From Nautilus pompilius (Eukaryota > Mollusca > Cephalopoda > Nautilida > Nautilidae), in the NCBI GenBank assembly GCA_018389105.1, contig JACATO010000596.1, positions 722,001 to 786,000 on the forward strand: a stretch of 64,000 nucleotides of DNA. The letters are read 5' to 3'. Position numbers and translations under genes: made by a program. Positions 1-11,948 of this stretch are shown here, one piece after another. The number at the start of each line of letters is the position of its first letter. Position 1 is the stretch's first letter. Under the pieces are notes generated by a model. It was given only the letters and a program-made list of their open reading frames with translations, searched no databases and was not told where the DNA came from.

Positions 1-254
1 TAAACAACTAAAACAAATGTTTTCTAATTAAAAACTATTGTTAACCCTGACTTCGTGCATTCTTTCCCCCAAAATATTTTGAAAACTTTGATTATGTCAT
101 TACAAAAACATCTGTAGACCAATCTAGGCAACTAAAGCTGCTTTCATATTTCTTTATAATTGGACTATATATCCCATAATGTAGTCAAAAATATTGCAGG
201 CTAATTTGATTAAAATCAGGAAGACAACAGTACAGTTTAAAGTTTAAATTTAAC

Positions 255-529
255 TTAGACTATCTTCAATCTCTCCATGAGTGCATGTGCACAGTCACAT
301 GATGCAGTTGGATGCTTATTCCATGAAAACCAGATGTCTGGCTTGGCAAGCAAATTGGAAAAGTCACTCTGCAACTCTTGCAGTGTTACAAAAGGTAGTG
401 CAGAGAATGCAATGTCTAGGCGGACAGCAGTTTTTAAATAGCATAAACTTTTGTTAGTGCTTTGAAGATGCAAATGTTGATCACAAAAGTGGCAGGCCAT
501 CAATGGGTCATTGTTGATAAAAACAGAAC
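255..529 (-). CDS. 3'-terminal coding exon of an unrecognised gene
   Basis: On the minus strand an acceptor (pyrimidine-rich run ending TATAG at 530-531) is followed by 90 open codons and a TAA at 255-257. The exon starts with two bases of a split codon. The peptide contains a CHFC pair near its start, then a mixed hydrophobic and polar stretch (RLDIAFSALPFVTLQELQ) and ends MERLKIV. Its balanced composition in an AT-rich setting, together with a good acceptor, makes a real exon likely. I do not recognise the family. The upstream exons must lie to the right, between 530 and the CpG-rich region near 11300, but I could not chain them. No AATAAA lies between 255 and the left edge on this strand, so the 3' UTR probably runs off the window. 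Confidence 0.55.
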
Positions 530-3500
530 CTATAAAAATGTAACATTTGGTTCTGTATTACTGTTAATTTTACTGCTATTTAAACCTTTTACAAGATTTC
601 TATATATTTTACATAATGTGGGCAGCTCCATGCCTGAACTGCATAATCTAAAAGAGTTTTAACTAGAGATTGCTGATGCCATTTGCTGCTAATGGCTAGG
701 TTTCAAACTTGACTTTAATTCAAAGCCTTTTACATTGTAGAGATTCCTATTAGAAAGTTTGTTCACCCTTTTTGTTTTCATACATTTAGCTTCTTAATTT
801 GATTTATATAATAATAAATTTACCATAGTTGACATATTCATACATTCTTCTGAATTTCCATCAACAAAGTTTGCAAGAAGTAGCATAAACAGTAAAAAAA
901 TCTATAATTACCTTTGATTTATATTTAAAAAACCATAGCAATATAAAAATTTATTAAATTGTTAAGAATTCAATACATCTTTTCTTCTAAATTTACATAA
1001 TACTTCAAGTTCATAACATTAATTTAAGCTTTAAAATATACTATTAATGCAGTATTTTATGCAAATTTAATTGTATGGAAATATCTTCTCCAATTTTCAG
1101 TAAAAAAGAAAATAACATTTATTTCAAGAATAGAGCACATTATTTCTGTGGTCACAATACAGTACATAGATTGTGTGTGTCTCTCTGTCTCTCTCTTTCC
1201 AATAAACTTAGCATCACCATTGCTATCCACTCCATTCAAAGAGCAGTTAGTTCATTCCTGTTGCTATCAATGTTATAGTGTCTTTCAAGAATATATTGGC
1301 CACAATAATTCCATCAGAGAAAGTGTACAGCAAGATGTATTCATGCATGCAGCCCCAAAATAGGCTAGGACATGGCACAGGTATATTGGTAGATTACAAA
1401 ACAGTAAATAGATACAAAAGATTAAAACAGGTTATATTAATGACTACATGAAAACTTATCAACTCAACAGTTTCAGGAATAGTGATCGCCTGCCTGGATT
1501 GAACTAATTTAGTCTATAAATGCCTGAGAGCAGACCAAAGTTATCCAAAATTTTAAACAAGACGAGGTAACAATGCTTTCCAGTTTCAAATATTAAAAAG
1601 CACTACTTCATAACTAAAAAAAACTTTAAATGACTCATCTATACCATTAATATTAAAGAAATTTCAGTAAATTGGAACTTTCAGAACTTCAGAAACAGAG
1701 CTCTCCTGTCAAAATGACAACAAACAACTTCATGTGCATCATAGTTGATTTTGATATCACTACTTTTATTCTCATTTCACAAATAAAACACAAAATGGCC
1801 TCTGGTATCAAAATGAGTATACCTAATTAATTCATTCTTATATGATAGATCTAGGAAGTCAGAGCAACAGAGATTTTTAAATATAGAAAGCCCTATTTGC
1901 AGAAAAATTAACAAATGCTACCTGCTTCTACTATCTAATTCATTAAAGCATTCCAAGCTGAAACAAATAATTACTAAAATACTATTTTCTAATGTATAAT
2001 TTTGAATGATACTTTAAAATTTTAAACTTATTCACTCTAATTACATATGGGGTATTCCTTGTATCAAAAAAAATCTATCTGAATGCATTCTTTGTGGAAT
2101 TCACCATAAGTAGCAATCATAAGCAAACCAATGCTATTTATATTATAAAACATCCTCTTAAAAAAGATCTATATCTACACAGTATGATCTAAATGAGACA
2201 AATCTTGAAATATATTTGAAGGGAATACACATTTACAGAGTGATATGTATTTACTGTAAGTACAAATATGAATATTAACAGAAGTAAATAAAAGAGAATA
2301 GTTAAGTAGCAGTTTTTTTTGTAGCTGATAGAAAGAATGTTGAGAGACAGACATCTGTTGGTAATCTGGAGCCACACAAGCAGTGAATGACATCAACTGT
2401 TTTCTAAACATCGTTATCTGCACAGCAGTATTGAAACTATTAAAAGGAGGGCTATATAGAGAAAAAACAGTTTTCTCTTTTAAATGCATATAATAACTTA
2501 TATCATTACCTTCAAGAAACTTTCTGCAGATTTAAACTTAATATTTTTCAAAAATGTACAAGCTCAAAAAGATCATAAACTTTGCATGGGTCATAGTTGT
2601 GCATAGTACTGTACAGGATTCAGCTGCATCACATACCTGGGAAAGATGGTATGCTATAATGCATTTAGGAGCAGATTCAGAATTTTACAAACAGGGAAAT
2701 GGCAAGTCACACACAGAGAAGGTAAGTAATTATGGATATAGAATATACATATATAACACTTCTTTCATCCTTGATCATCTGCCACAACTTTAAATATATG
2801 AGTCAATAGGAGAAATTTTCACAGTAAACAGTAGAGTCAGTAACCCAACAGATTTTGAACAGTCTGTCTTCATCACTCACTACCTGTTTTCATTTTCAAA
2901 TAAAAAAAAAAAACAACTCAGAAACAGAGTATGGTGGTCTCCAAAGAATTGATTTTAAAAATTATTTATTTATTTCTTATATGCATTTGTAGTTAGTAAT
3001 TTTAACATTGAAACCAAATCATAACAGAGCAACATACTACTGACATTCAAATTAAACTTAACTGAAGCAGCATCAATGTGATTGATTTCACAAGAACATC
3101 CCTTGGAAACAGTTGTCTCTCTTCATTGTTAATTTAAACAAATACAACTAATGCACCCAATATCCTGTCTGCATTAATCTGACTTAATGGCTTATCAATA
3201 ATTGATCAACACTGTTCTATGTGACTCACTTTCATAAAATCAATATTATATTCATACAGCCAGTAATCAAGATGCAAATGAAATTGCATCTCTGTGCTTA
3301 CATAATAAAGTTCATTAACAAATCAACATAGCGTAACCATTAGTTACCAAAGAGGAACAGTTCCATCTGTATCTACACACATAGGAGTTACCTCCTGCAA
3401 AGAATTTATGAGTCAAAGCTATCAACCATGCTGTCTGTCTGTCTGCCTGTCTGTGGTGTGTTTTTTTTTTTTTTTTACCAAAATACAATTACTGTCTGAT

Positions 3501-4280
3501 TGCCTGGTATTTATTTAAAAATAAAAAAAAACAAAAAAATTAGGCTCTCCACCTACCTATTATTATTATTAATTTTTTTTTTAAATTAAAAAAAAAAAAT
3601 CTGAGTTTTGTTGAATTTCAGAGGCAGCTTGAAAAGGGATCTAAATAAACTGAGTTTAACATTTTAATTTGGAATTTCAAAATTGAATTAAATGCCATGA
3701 ACACACCTAGATTAGTGAGGAAGCCTGGTCACCCCAATGGCCACCCTCCCCTGTAAAAGTAACTTAGTGAGCAAATATATGTTTGCACACTCCCTGAACT
3801 AAAATTGCCATGAGGGAGAACTTTGAAAAAGTATAAGCATTTTTAACTAATCTTTGAATATGAATTATAAATTACACACCTCAATCAATTAATGATGATT
3901 ATTAAAAAGAATCCAATAAAAATATATATGCAGATAAAACTGCTGGCCTTATACACAGTTTACATTTATTAATAAATAATAATTGCAGAACGTGTGTTGT
4001 ATGGAGTCAGTTACATATTATCTATCTGATTAGCCTTTTGTATAGATTTCACTCCCACAAACAGATGCTGATTAACAAATGCAAAAATAAATTCTGTGAA
4101 GATATAGTTTTATGTATATAATAGTTACTTGTTTTGTTCTAAGACTGACAATGCAATAGTAGCATATACTTGTTATGAAAAAGCTGTGAGAGCAATGCAT
4201 GGCAACTTGGTCTGATAGTAGAGCTTGCATAGTACATGTTCTGTAACCTTTAAGACAGACCTTTCATTTGCCCTCTGTTG
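530..4280. other. AT-rich stretch, possible intron of the left gene
   Basis: No gene can be supported here. Two minus-strand stretches look exon-like. One starts at 2451 after a strong acceptor (TTTTTTCTCTATATAG) and stays open to about 2320, encoding PPFNSFNTAVQITMF and more, but its donor is unclear and part of it is a repeat (2351-2400). The other is a 36-base candidate at 1921-1956 between TTTGTTTCAG and GTAGCA, whose exit phase does not fit the terminal exon directly. Poly-A/T tracts and a TCTG run lie at about 3430-3600. Confidence 0.3.
2351..2400. repeat. Copy 1 of a short dispersed repeat (pair with 48541)
   Basis: About 50 bases around GGAGCCACACAAGCAGT recur at 48541-48591 on the same strand with roughly five to eight mismatches; the flanks do not match. 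It overlaps the exon-like open stretch at 2320-2451, so it could be either a short element or a duplicated exon piece. Confidence 0.5.
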
Positions 4281-4289
4281 TGCTATTTT

Positions 4290-5415
4290 TTAATGTGAGA
4301 GATGTGGATTGACATCCACTACAACTCTTGCCAAAATGAAAGTGGTTTATCAAGATGACTTTCCAACCAAGAGCAACAGTGTTTAAATGGCTTAAGCATT
4401 TCAGTAATGTCACTGCTGCAAGATATACAAACATTCTCAGGAAAAAAGGCTGCTAATCATTCTACGACAAGTGGCTGGAAATTCTGTGGAACCCATAACA
4501 TCTTCATGACAATGCATAGCTGCTTTATTGCCAATGTCATGTTAAAGGTGATCAATGGTATTATAGCAGAAGTCTTAGCAAACCCTATTCTCCCATCTTG
4601 CTGCATGTGATTTCTAGTTGCTCCTAATGTTGAAGTTTAGAGGATATCAATTCACTTATGCTGAACCACCTCATTGTGCTGTATCTAAATATGGTCTCCA
4701 GGCAACATCTGATAAATAGGTTCAACATCAAAAGAAGTATATCTAATTGCAGAGATAGTATTTTGAAAAGGACAGGAGTCATGCAGATCAATAGCCTGTG
4801 GCTTAGAATTAAAGGAACAAGAGAAAAGAATTTTTCATTGAAGAAATGATGCAAAGATGTATTTAAGGTCAGATGTTGGGAGCAGTAGGTAAATTACACA
4901 CAAATATCAGTAGCTGTTAGTTTCTCGGGCAGTATTGCTCAGACTATGGAGAAGATATCATGACCAAATGAAATCACTTTTGGATCAGTTTGCTAGCCTG
5001 AGTGGAGGCATCTGTTTTTACAGACACACAGACATGTATGTCATCAAGAATAAAGGACTGGTTACAGTTTGCTACCAATATGAAATCTTGGATCCTGCTA
5101 ATTCCACTGGCAACCAGATTTTGTTCCTATGAACCATAATGAATAATCCCATAAAGCATCACTAGTCAATTGCCTCTCTGTCAGAACACATGGTATTGTC
5201 ACCCAACCTAAATCTAATCAAGCATTTTCCAGTGTCTGGGACCACCTCTAAGCATGGATCCAACATCTGCCAAAGTCACCCACCACACTGCAGTAGTGAA
5301 AACCTCTCTCTCTCTCTCTCAAAACAATCACCAGAAGGCATGCAGAAATGATCCAAATCTATTTTGGCAGCACTTAGAAGAACACTGAGAACTGCCCCTT
5401 TTTAAGCATGATAAA
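4290..5415 (+). mobile_element. Decayed Tc1-like transposon
   Basis: Broken plus-strand frames resemble a Tc1-type transposase. At about 4999-5100 GGICFYRHTDMYVIKN and YEILDP match the central region around the second catalytic motif. At 5200-5350 are remains of the SPDLNPIEH-type region and of the C-terminal arginine-rich helix. The N-terminal half (4400-4850) is scrambled by stops and frameshifts. No terminal inverted repeats could be delimited, so the bounds are approximate. It is an old, inactive copy. Confidence 0.5.
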
Positions 5416-5696
5416 ACCACAGATGATCAATTCCTAAATAAGATATTTATCTTAATTTTGTGCCTGTTATGCTTGAATTGTGAAGAATTAATAAGCAGAA
5501 GGTAGTTTGGTACAACAATCAGACATAAGTTTGTTTTACCTTGCACAATATACATTTTCAAAAAGTAGATTTCTAACTTATTCTGTGACACAAACACATG
5601 ACAAGGTTTAAGTTGTAATTTTAAAAATTCTTTAGCAATATGGCTAACTGGTTAAGAAATAATTACATTTACTTAAATCTAATATGGCATTCATAA

Positions 5697-7487
5697 CACT
5701 GGTCAACAAAGTTAAATGTATTATACTCATTATGAATGCAAACCAACTTTTTTAGACTAATTTTTCATGCTGATTTCAAAATTTCACTCCATTTGTATGC
5801 AGCACGTATCAGTTTTTCAGTAGATGCATGCAAATATTTACATATTTGTATATATGAAATCATTAGCATAATAAATAAGGACATATTATTTTTAGAAAGT
5901 AAATGAGTTTATTGAGTTAAAAATCATCATTATCATTCTACAAAGAGTGAATACACAAAAAATGGGTCAGACAAAACAGACAAAGTAAGAACAACAGAGT
6001 TAGAAACATTGTGATTTGGATTTCCTGCGGTGTTCCTGATCTGGTTGATCAGGGTAAAGTGTCCAGCAGTAATCAGCCAGCATACTGTCATTCCAGAAGC
6101 CTTGGTACCCTTTCTCCATAGCACTAATGTCCTGGTGAAATCTTTCACCATGTTCATCAGACACTGCTCCAAGGTTATCTGCGAAGAAATTCAGATGGGA
6201 GTCAAAGAAGTGAACTTTCAGTGACATGCGACAACCCATTGCTGAGTAACATTTCAGAAGATTCTTGATGCCATCCTGTAGTCCATTGCCTTCTTTTTGC
6301 CCAAGAAATTCTCACAGATCCAATTGAAAGCATTCCAGGCAGGCAGTTCCAGTTCATCCAGTGTTGTCTTGAAGTTGACATCTTTGAGTACTTCTCTAAT
6401 TTGGGGTCCGACAAAGATACCCTCTTTCAACTTCGCCTATGTGATTTTGGGAAACTTTTCTACAATATACTCAAACCCTCTGGCATTTCTCCTCCCTAGT
6501 GTCTTTACAAACTGTTTCATCAGTCCAAGCTTTATGTGCAAAGGAGGCAATAGGACATTACATGGATCTACAAGAGGTGTATTCTTGACGCTAGACAGAT
6601 CTGGCTGGTATGATGTTCTTGTCTGCCAGTTTGATTCCGAATAATGTCTGTCAGTTGCCCGACTATCCCATAGACACAAGAAACAACAGTATTTTGTGAA
6701 ACCTGACTGCATTCCCATTAACATTCCAATGACTTTTAAATCTCCACATATTTTCCATGAGTATCTTTCATAGGCAATGGCATGAAGTAAAACTTCCATA
6801 TTCTCATGATCTTTCGGCTCCCTCCATATCATTGGAATGGCAAGACTTCTTCCTCTTATTGAACCAGTCACATAAGCCATTTGAACAAGCTGAGCAGATA
6901 AAATGTGGTGCCCATAACTTGTCCTGATCTCCAAGAGGACAGTCAAAGTATAGCTTATAAATCTTCTTGATCTCTGGTGTTATTGTACGTTTTTGAGCTT
7001 TCACAATAAATTGTCCACAGACATAACAAAACACATCAGGAGGATTTCTACACTGTCTTGACATTGTTAACACTGTAAAACAAGTAAGGAAATAGATACA
7101 AACGGTTATACTTATATTGAATTTGAGATGATTAAATATTTCATCAGACCAATTATGACTGGACAATTTGAGATGTTGAAATACCTATTTCATCAGACAA
7201 AACTTGATTGGTTAATTTAAGATGATGAAATATTGCATCTGAACTATGCAGCAATGAATAATGTAGTTTATTTTAAAGGTATGCTTCCATGATGTAAATG
7301 AAATACATGCATACACGTCATTAATTGGAATTTCTATATAATGCATGAGCTAAAACCAAAAAACTTTCTCATCTTGAAAACTGTACGTGATGTCAAAAAA
7401 CACTAATTGTGTATTTGAAATCAGCATTAAAAACTACACTAAGTACACCTTGACATATGCTTGATGAAAAATACTTGTTGACCAGTG
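5697..7487 (-). mobile_element. DNA transposon with CACTGGTCAACAA inverted termini
   Basis: The left end reads CACTGGTCAACAA from 5697, and the right end is its reverse complement (TTGTTGACCAGTG, ending 7487). A second matching block lies inside each end: TTTTTCATGCTGATTTCAAA at 5761 and the inverted form at 7413-7433, at nearly equal distances from the termini. Both ends are flanked by TAA (5694-5696 and 7488-7490), a plausible 3-bp target duplication. The only coding content is the broken gene at 6000-7064. The family is not Tc1/mariner: it has different termini, a different target and a different protein. I do not know an established superfamily name for it. Confidence 0.75.
6000..7064 (-). 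pseudogene. Broken CxxC protein gene of the 5697-7487 element
   Basis: It starts MSRQCRNPPDVFCYVCG at 7064 and ends at TAA 6000-6002. The N-terminal block has paired cysteines (CYVCG, then CSAC about 45 residues on), a likely zinc-binding module. After a frameshift near 6840 come PMIWREPKDH, a CCFLCLWDSR block, LLPPLHIKLGLMKQFVK and, after more breaks, GERFHQD and a C-terminal ADYCW block. From memory this motif order matches a multi-copy, uncharacterised protein family of arthropods and cnidarians, probably encoded by mobile elements. A section usually found after the WREPKDH block appears deleted. Its enzymatic role is not known to me; the conserved H, E and D residues could belong to a nuclease-type core. 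Confidence 0.65.
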
Positions 7488-8079
7488 TAATTCTATGGCA
7501 ACGTACATAATCATCTATATTTATTCTAATTACTTTAAAAATAAAATTTGAAAACTATTTTTAATAAAATTTTCAAAAATCTTGCAAACTGACATAGGAA
7601 TAGTGAAGAATACTTTGCTACTTTAGATTATGGATGTAGGGAAGTTAATTTATATGAATCAATGAGTGATACAGTTAAGCGTGGCAGATGAATAAACAAT
7701 TATTACCAATGCATTGTGGGTGGTTATATTAGTAAAGTATTATTTGTGTTCTTTTTTACGTCAGCACGTTCAAAAGAGAAGTAAAATCATAAAAAAAACT
7801 TAAAATACTTATACTGTCTACAGAATTTATTTTTATTTTGGTGAATAAAGTTTAAAAAAAATTTAATCAGACAAAATTCTTTCACATTTGATGATTTTGA
7901 CTAGTATTATCTTTAATTCTGTTATAGTATACAGATACTGTCTCTATCTCTCTATAAGAAATGAAAAATTATAAGATATACAATATTGGAAATAATTATG
8001 GAAGCATTGTGCAAATGAATAATTGCAGATGAGAGACATATGTAATATATACACAATATGCATTATTGTAGAAAATATA
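7488..8079. other. AT-rich spacer
   Basis: I see no coding frame, repeat or RNA gene in this stretch; it is low-complexity AT-rich sequence between two mobile elements. Confidence 0.5.
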
Positions 8080-8905
8080 CAAAAACAAAATAAATACGTT
8101 GTACATTGCATTAGTATTTGGTATGTGAGCCTTTTTCTTTATATAGAGCATGACACCTGTTTTCATGCTCCCATACAGGTTATCAATGCAAGACTGGATG
8201 GAATGTTGTTCCAAATATCATGTAGCACATTCCACGATTCATCCAAGGTGTTTGGTTTTTGTTTGACTTTCTCAGTGGCCATATACCCAATTTAGCCTCA
8301 GTGATATCTATATCAAGACCTGGATGTATGCCTGGGGTCAGTGTAATGTTGAAAGATGAATCCCTGCAAAATGAAATGTCTTCCTGAGGTAATGGCATGA
8401 TGTCAGCATACCTTCAATTTTATGCAAATTTCTGATACCCTGGGCAGCTATGTAACCTTACACCTACATTTATCCACCACCATGCTTCATTGTAGCTGTT
8501 GTACACTAACTGTTACATTGCACCTTCAAATGAACTGCCATTGATTCTTGTCAAACAGTTTAAACTTGGACTCATCAATAAAAGGCACATATTTCCAGAT
8601 CTGGTCATCAAAGTTTCATTTATACTGCTCATTTCAGTCTTGGTGTTTGTCGCCTCTCCTTAGCAAAGGTCTTTAGGCATCCATTTATACCAATTCATGC
8701 TAATTTTATCTTACTCTCTTTGAGGAGGATCTACTGTCAACAGTACCAGATTTGCTTAGAGTCTTGCATACAGCTCCTTCCTAAAAATAAAGTTGAGCTG
8801 CAATCTGCTTAATGGAGTAGCTCTTACTGGCTAGGACTTTAATTTATATACACTTGTCATGTGATATTTCCTTCCTAAAAGCCATAGTATTTATCAGACA
8901 TTCAC
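8080..8905 (-). mobile_element. Decayed Tc1-like transposon
   Basis: In broken minus-strand frames the order of motifs fits a Tc1 transposase: IDESKFKLF at about 8565-8595 (first catalytic Asp), ATMKHGGG at about 8475-8500, and near 8170-8215 an IPSS..DNLYGSMK stretch like the C-terminal end. Stops and frameshifts occur throughout. No inverted termini were found, so the bounds are only those of recognisable coding remains. Confidence 0.5.
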
Positions 8906-10399
8906 CACACTTCAGTAATATCACTACCTACACTCCTAAAATCCTTCTGCAGGTGTGGCACTTTCTAATTGCCTGCATAACAACCAATCACAGTGCACTA
9001 AACATAACATGCTTGTGTCATGAGAAATTACACTAATGATTTAATAAAACATAAAAGAACTGATATTCAGTTTGTTCTTGCAACAATAAAAAGGTAATGA
9101 AGCTGGAATCAGTATAGTTAGCTTATTGCAATCATAATAAAGTATTTAACCACAAAAAGGAGAATGGCTCCATGAGTGTACAGTTTATAAAATATGATTT
9201 TTCATATTTATGTGTCAATTCATTTAACAGGCATGGTAATTATTTTAAACAAAGCGCTATGATTTGACATTTGTGAGATAACCAGATTGAGATGCATATA
9301 TATATATATATTTTTTTTTTCCTTGAAAAGTCTGAAACAAAAAAAAGTGAAATAAAGAAACATTTAGCAGAATTAATGATTAAGAAATTCATTGGTATAA
9401 GGTTTGGATCAATAGGAATTTCAATAAGTATATAGCATAATTAAAATATAAGGAACCAATGAAGAAAGATGAAATTTAATACTTCATTGGGTGAGAAGTC
9501 TCTCAACAGATGCAACTGTACTTAGCCGAAATGACTTTCTAATATAATCTTTTCACGGTCACTTGAATCTAAGCTATTGTATAAAAAGCAAACAGCAATT
9601 AATTAAAGGTAGTACTGCTGGCAGACCAGTGTTTTAAGAATCGGATTGATGATCATGCATACATGACTAGTAATGGCCCAGCAGAGCCTTTAGAAATCTT
9701 TCAACATCTATGCTCATGTGAAAGCTGCTGAATTTATTGAAGGATACAATTTTTCAAACATTGTAAGCTTCAGTGTAATTCTAATTATTAGGTTACCAAA
9801 TTTCTTTGAATTTCTAAAGACTGTGTACAACCAACAGTCAAAACTTTAGCTAGAATTATTTAACTTAAGTGCCAATGCATCTTCTGCAATGGTTGCTGAA
9901 TGGTCAGTTGTCAGATTTATGTACACAAAACCAAATAACATGTTTATGAGATTTTGATTGCATCGGTCCACTGGTATCTAGCCAGTTAAGTGTTTTCTCA
10001 CACCCTCCCATTCCAGCCCACTGTTTCCTACCCCAAGAACACCGCACCACACATTTTTCACACAGGCATCCTGATTTCCAAATTTTTTGTGCATGTATGA
10101 CAACATGCATACTGAAAAATAATTCTGACACACAATGGAGATAATAACCATTGTAGAATCCCAGAAATGCTGTCGCAAATCACATTTTGGTAATGAATGT
10201 GTAAGAAAGATGAGGAAAGCTTTTTGTTCATACTAGCAAAAATTTTCTAGAAAAAAAAACTGGACTACTTGGAAAATATTTGGGAAAAAAGACTCCAGAA
10301 ATACCAGAGGAATTGTACATTTTTGTCAACATGCCATATAGAAAATGGTTTACCTACACAAAAAATGTTACGCTAATTTGGTTTATCTGTTAAGAAAGA
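8906..10399. other. AT-rich stretch without recognised content
   Basis: There is a short TA run at about 9296-9310 and scattered poly-A. No exon with convincing splice sites or protein similarity was found on either strand. Confidence 0.4.
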
Positions 10400-11913
10400 C
10401 GAATTCAAGACACGATGACAATTCATACAGGGCTGACAAGAGGTCAGACTCGGACTGCTATTTATGAGGTGGTGTCAGTTGGAGTACAGAGGCCGTAAAC
10501 AGGAGAGGTCTGACATTCAGGTGGTCTGAAACTGCTTTACTTCTTATAACTGAGACGTCAACGATCAGTAGGGGCTGGGGCGAGGTGAGGGAACGGCCCA
10601 ATTACTGAGAGTAACACAAGGAGCCAGGACTGTAAGGCCAGCCTGAGCCTAGGAAAAGGAAGTTGCTCTGATTCGCGCCGCTGTAAAGCAAAGAAACAAA
10701 TAATCATCCACCAAGAACATTGCTAACTTTGATTGCAAATATTTCAAATATTCCATCAGACATTCACAAGTTCTAGTAACATTCAGGGGCATACATACAG
10801 CAGGTGGTGGTATTGCGTTGCTTCACCCCTCCCCTTCCTTGACAACAAAAAAGGTAATAATCGCCTTTGAGCATCGACAGCAATGTCAACATGATGAATG
10901 GGATCGGGTTCAGGAGCGGAGACAGTCTCAACTACTAATTAATAGTGTCACAAATTATCAACAAAAAAAAAAGGGGAGAGAAAGAAGCTTCAGTCTTGAA
11001 GTAGGCGGTTCGACTCCTTTCATAGCCCGGTTCGGCAACAGCCGTCGACGGTCTGAGAATCTGCTGATAGAACGAACAGCAACGATAGGGAACCGCGCAG
11101 AAGCCGTGAGGGAAAACAACCACCGTTCAAATCTAACAACCGAGGCGGCCATCCCCCCCCCCAGGTGCTGCTCACCTGTGGCCCCGGTAGGACGGGACGA
11201 GAAGTCGGGCAGGTGCGCCGACGGACGACGACGCCTTCAGATACAGGTGCGTTTCGCGGGAAGAAGGAAAAAAAGGAAGTCCACTTACCCCCTGACTGGA
11301 TGTCGTCGGTCACTGTAGGCTCGAGAACACCATGCCAGCATCTGCGGCCGAGTGATGACGAGTTCCGCCGATCCCTAATTAACCCTAGCTCCGAAAATAG
11401 TCCCCCCCACCTTTTTTTTTTTTTGTTTGTTTGTTTGTTCCGGCGCAGCAGTAAACACCACCTGGACTCCTCTAAGCCAACGAGCGATGAGCTGAATCCG
11501 CCTCCTCGGTTTAATTAGGCATCCGACGTTTCCCGTTCTAAGGTGAGTCCGCGCACCAACCGCCTGCACTCTTAGCGGACCCCTACCACTGAACAAAACC
11601 GCCAGCCTGTCCGTCTGTCACCGTCATTGTCGACAACAAGCCGCCCGCTATCGACCAGTTCTCCGCCCTTGGTGCCAGATTTAGCCCTCAGGTGTCCGCC
11701 ACCCAGACCATGTGGGTGCCCAAATAGTCAACAGATGAGAACGAGCTTCGTAATTAAAAAATTTTTTTTTTTATTTTAAATAAAAATCGCAAATAATGTA
11801 TAAATTTAAATGAAAAATTTTAAAAGAGAATTAAAAAAAAATAATTATACATTGTTAATTTTATTTATTAATTTTTTTTTTCCTCCCTCCCAGAAACTGG
11901 CAGCGGGGCTGTA
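10400..11913. promoter_or_regulatory. CpG-rich region upstream of POLR2J, possibly divergent
   Basis: Base composition shifts to CpG-rich (many CG dinucleotides at 10540-10690 and 10995-11700) against an AT-rich background, as expected of a promoter region. On the minus strand a good donor (GGGG then GTAAGTGG, boundary 11289/11288) could end a first exon of the gene whose last exon is at 255-529. The long plus-strand frame at 10818-11318 has no recognisable protein features and probably reflects GC-rich sequence with few stops. Confidence 0.4.
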
Positions 11914-11938
11914 ACAGGAAGTTATCCCGTCACGTGAC
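11914..11938 (+). promoter_or_regulatory. POLR2J core promoter: ETS site and palindromic E-box
   Basis: ACAGGAAGT (11914-11922) fits an ETS-family site, and GTCACGTGAC (11929-11938) is a perfect palindrome containing CACGTG, the core bound by USF, Myc/Max and TFEB-type bHLH-ZIP factors. The E-box ends 10 bases before the POLR2J ATG, so transcription probably starts close by with a very short 5' UTR. No TATA box is evident. Factor binding is inferred. Confidence 0.45.
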
Positions 11939-11948
11939 TCGCGGGAAG

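Noticed and set aside
10995-11060. tRNA gene suggested by GGTTCGACTCC
   Set aside because: The flanking bases do not form the T-stem, and no A box or acceptor stem is found upstream.
10818-11318. 166-codon plus-strand frame upstream of POLR2J
   Set aside because: No domain or conserved motif; basic composition follows from GC-rich promoter sequence with few stops.
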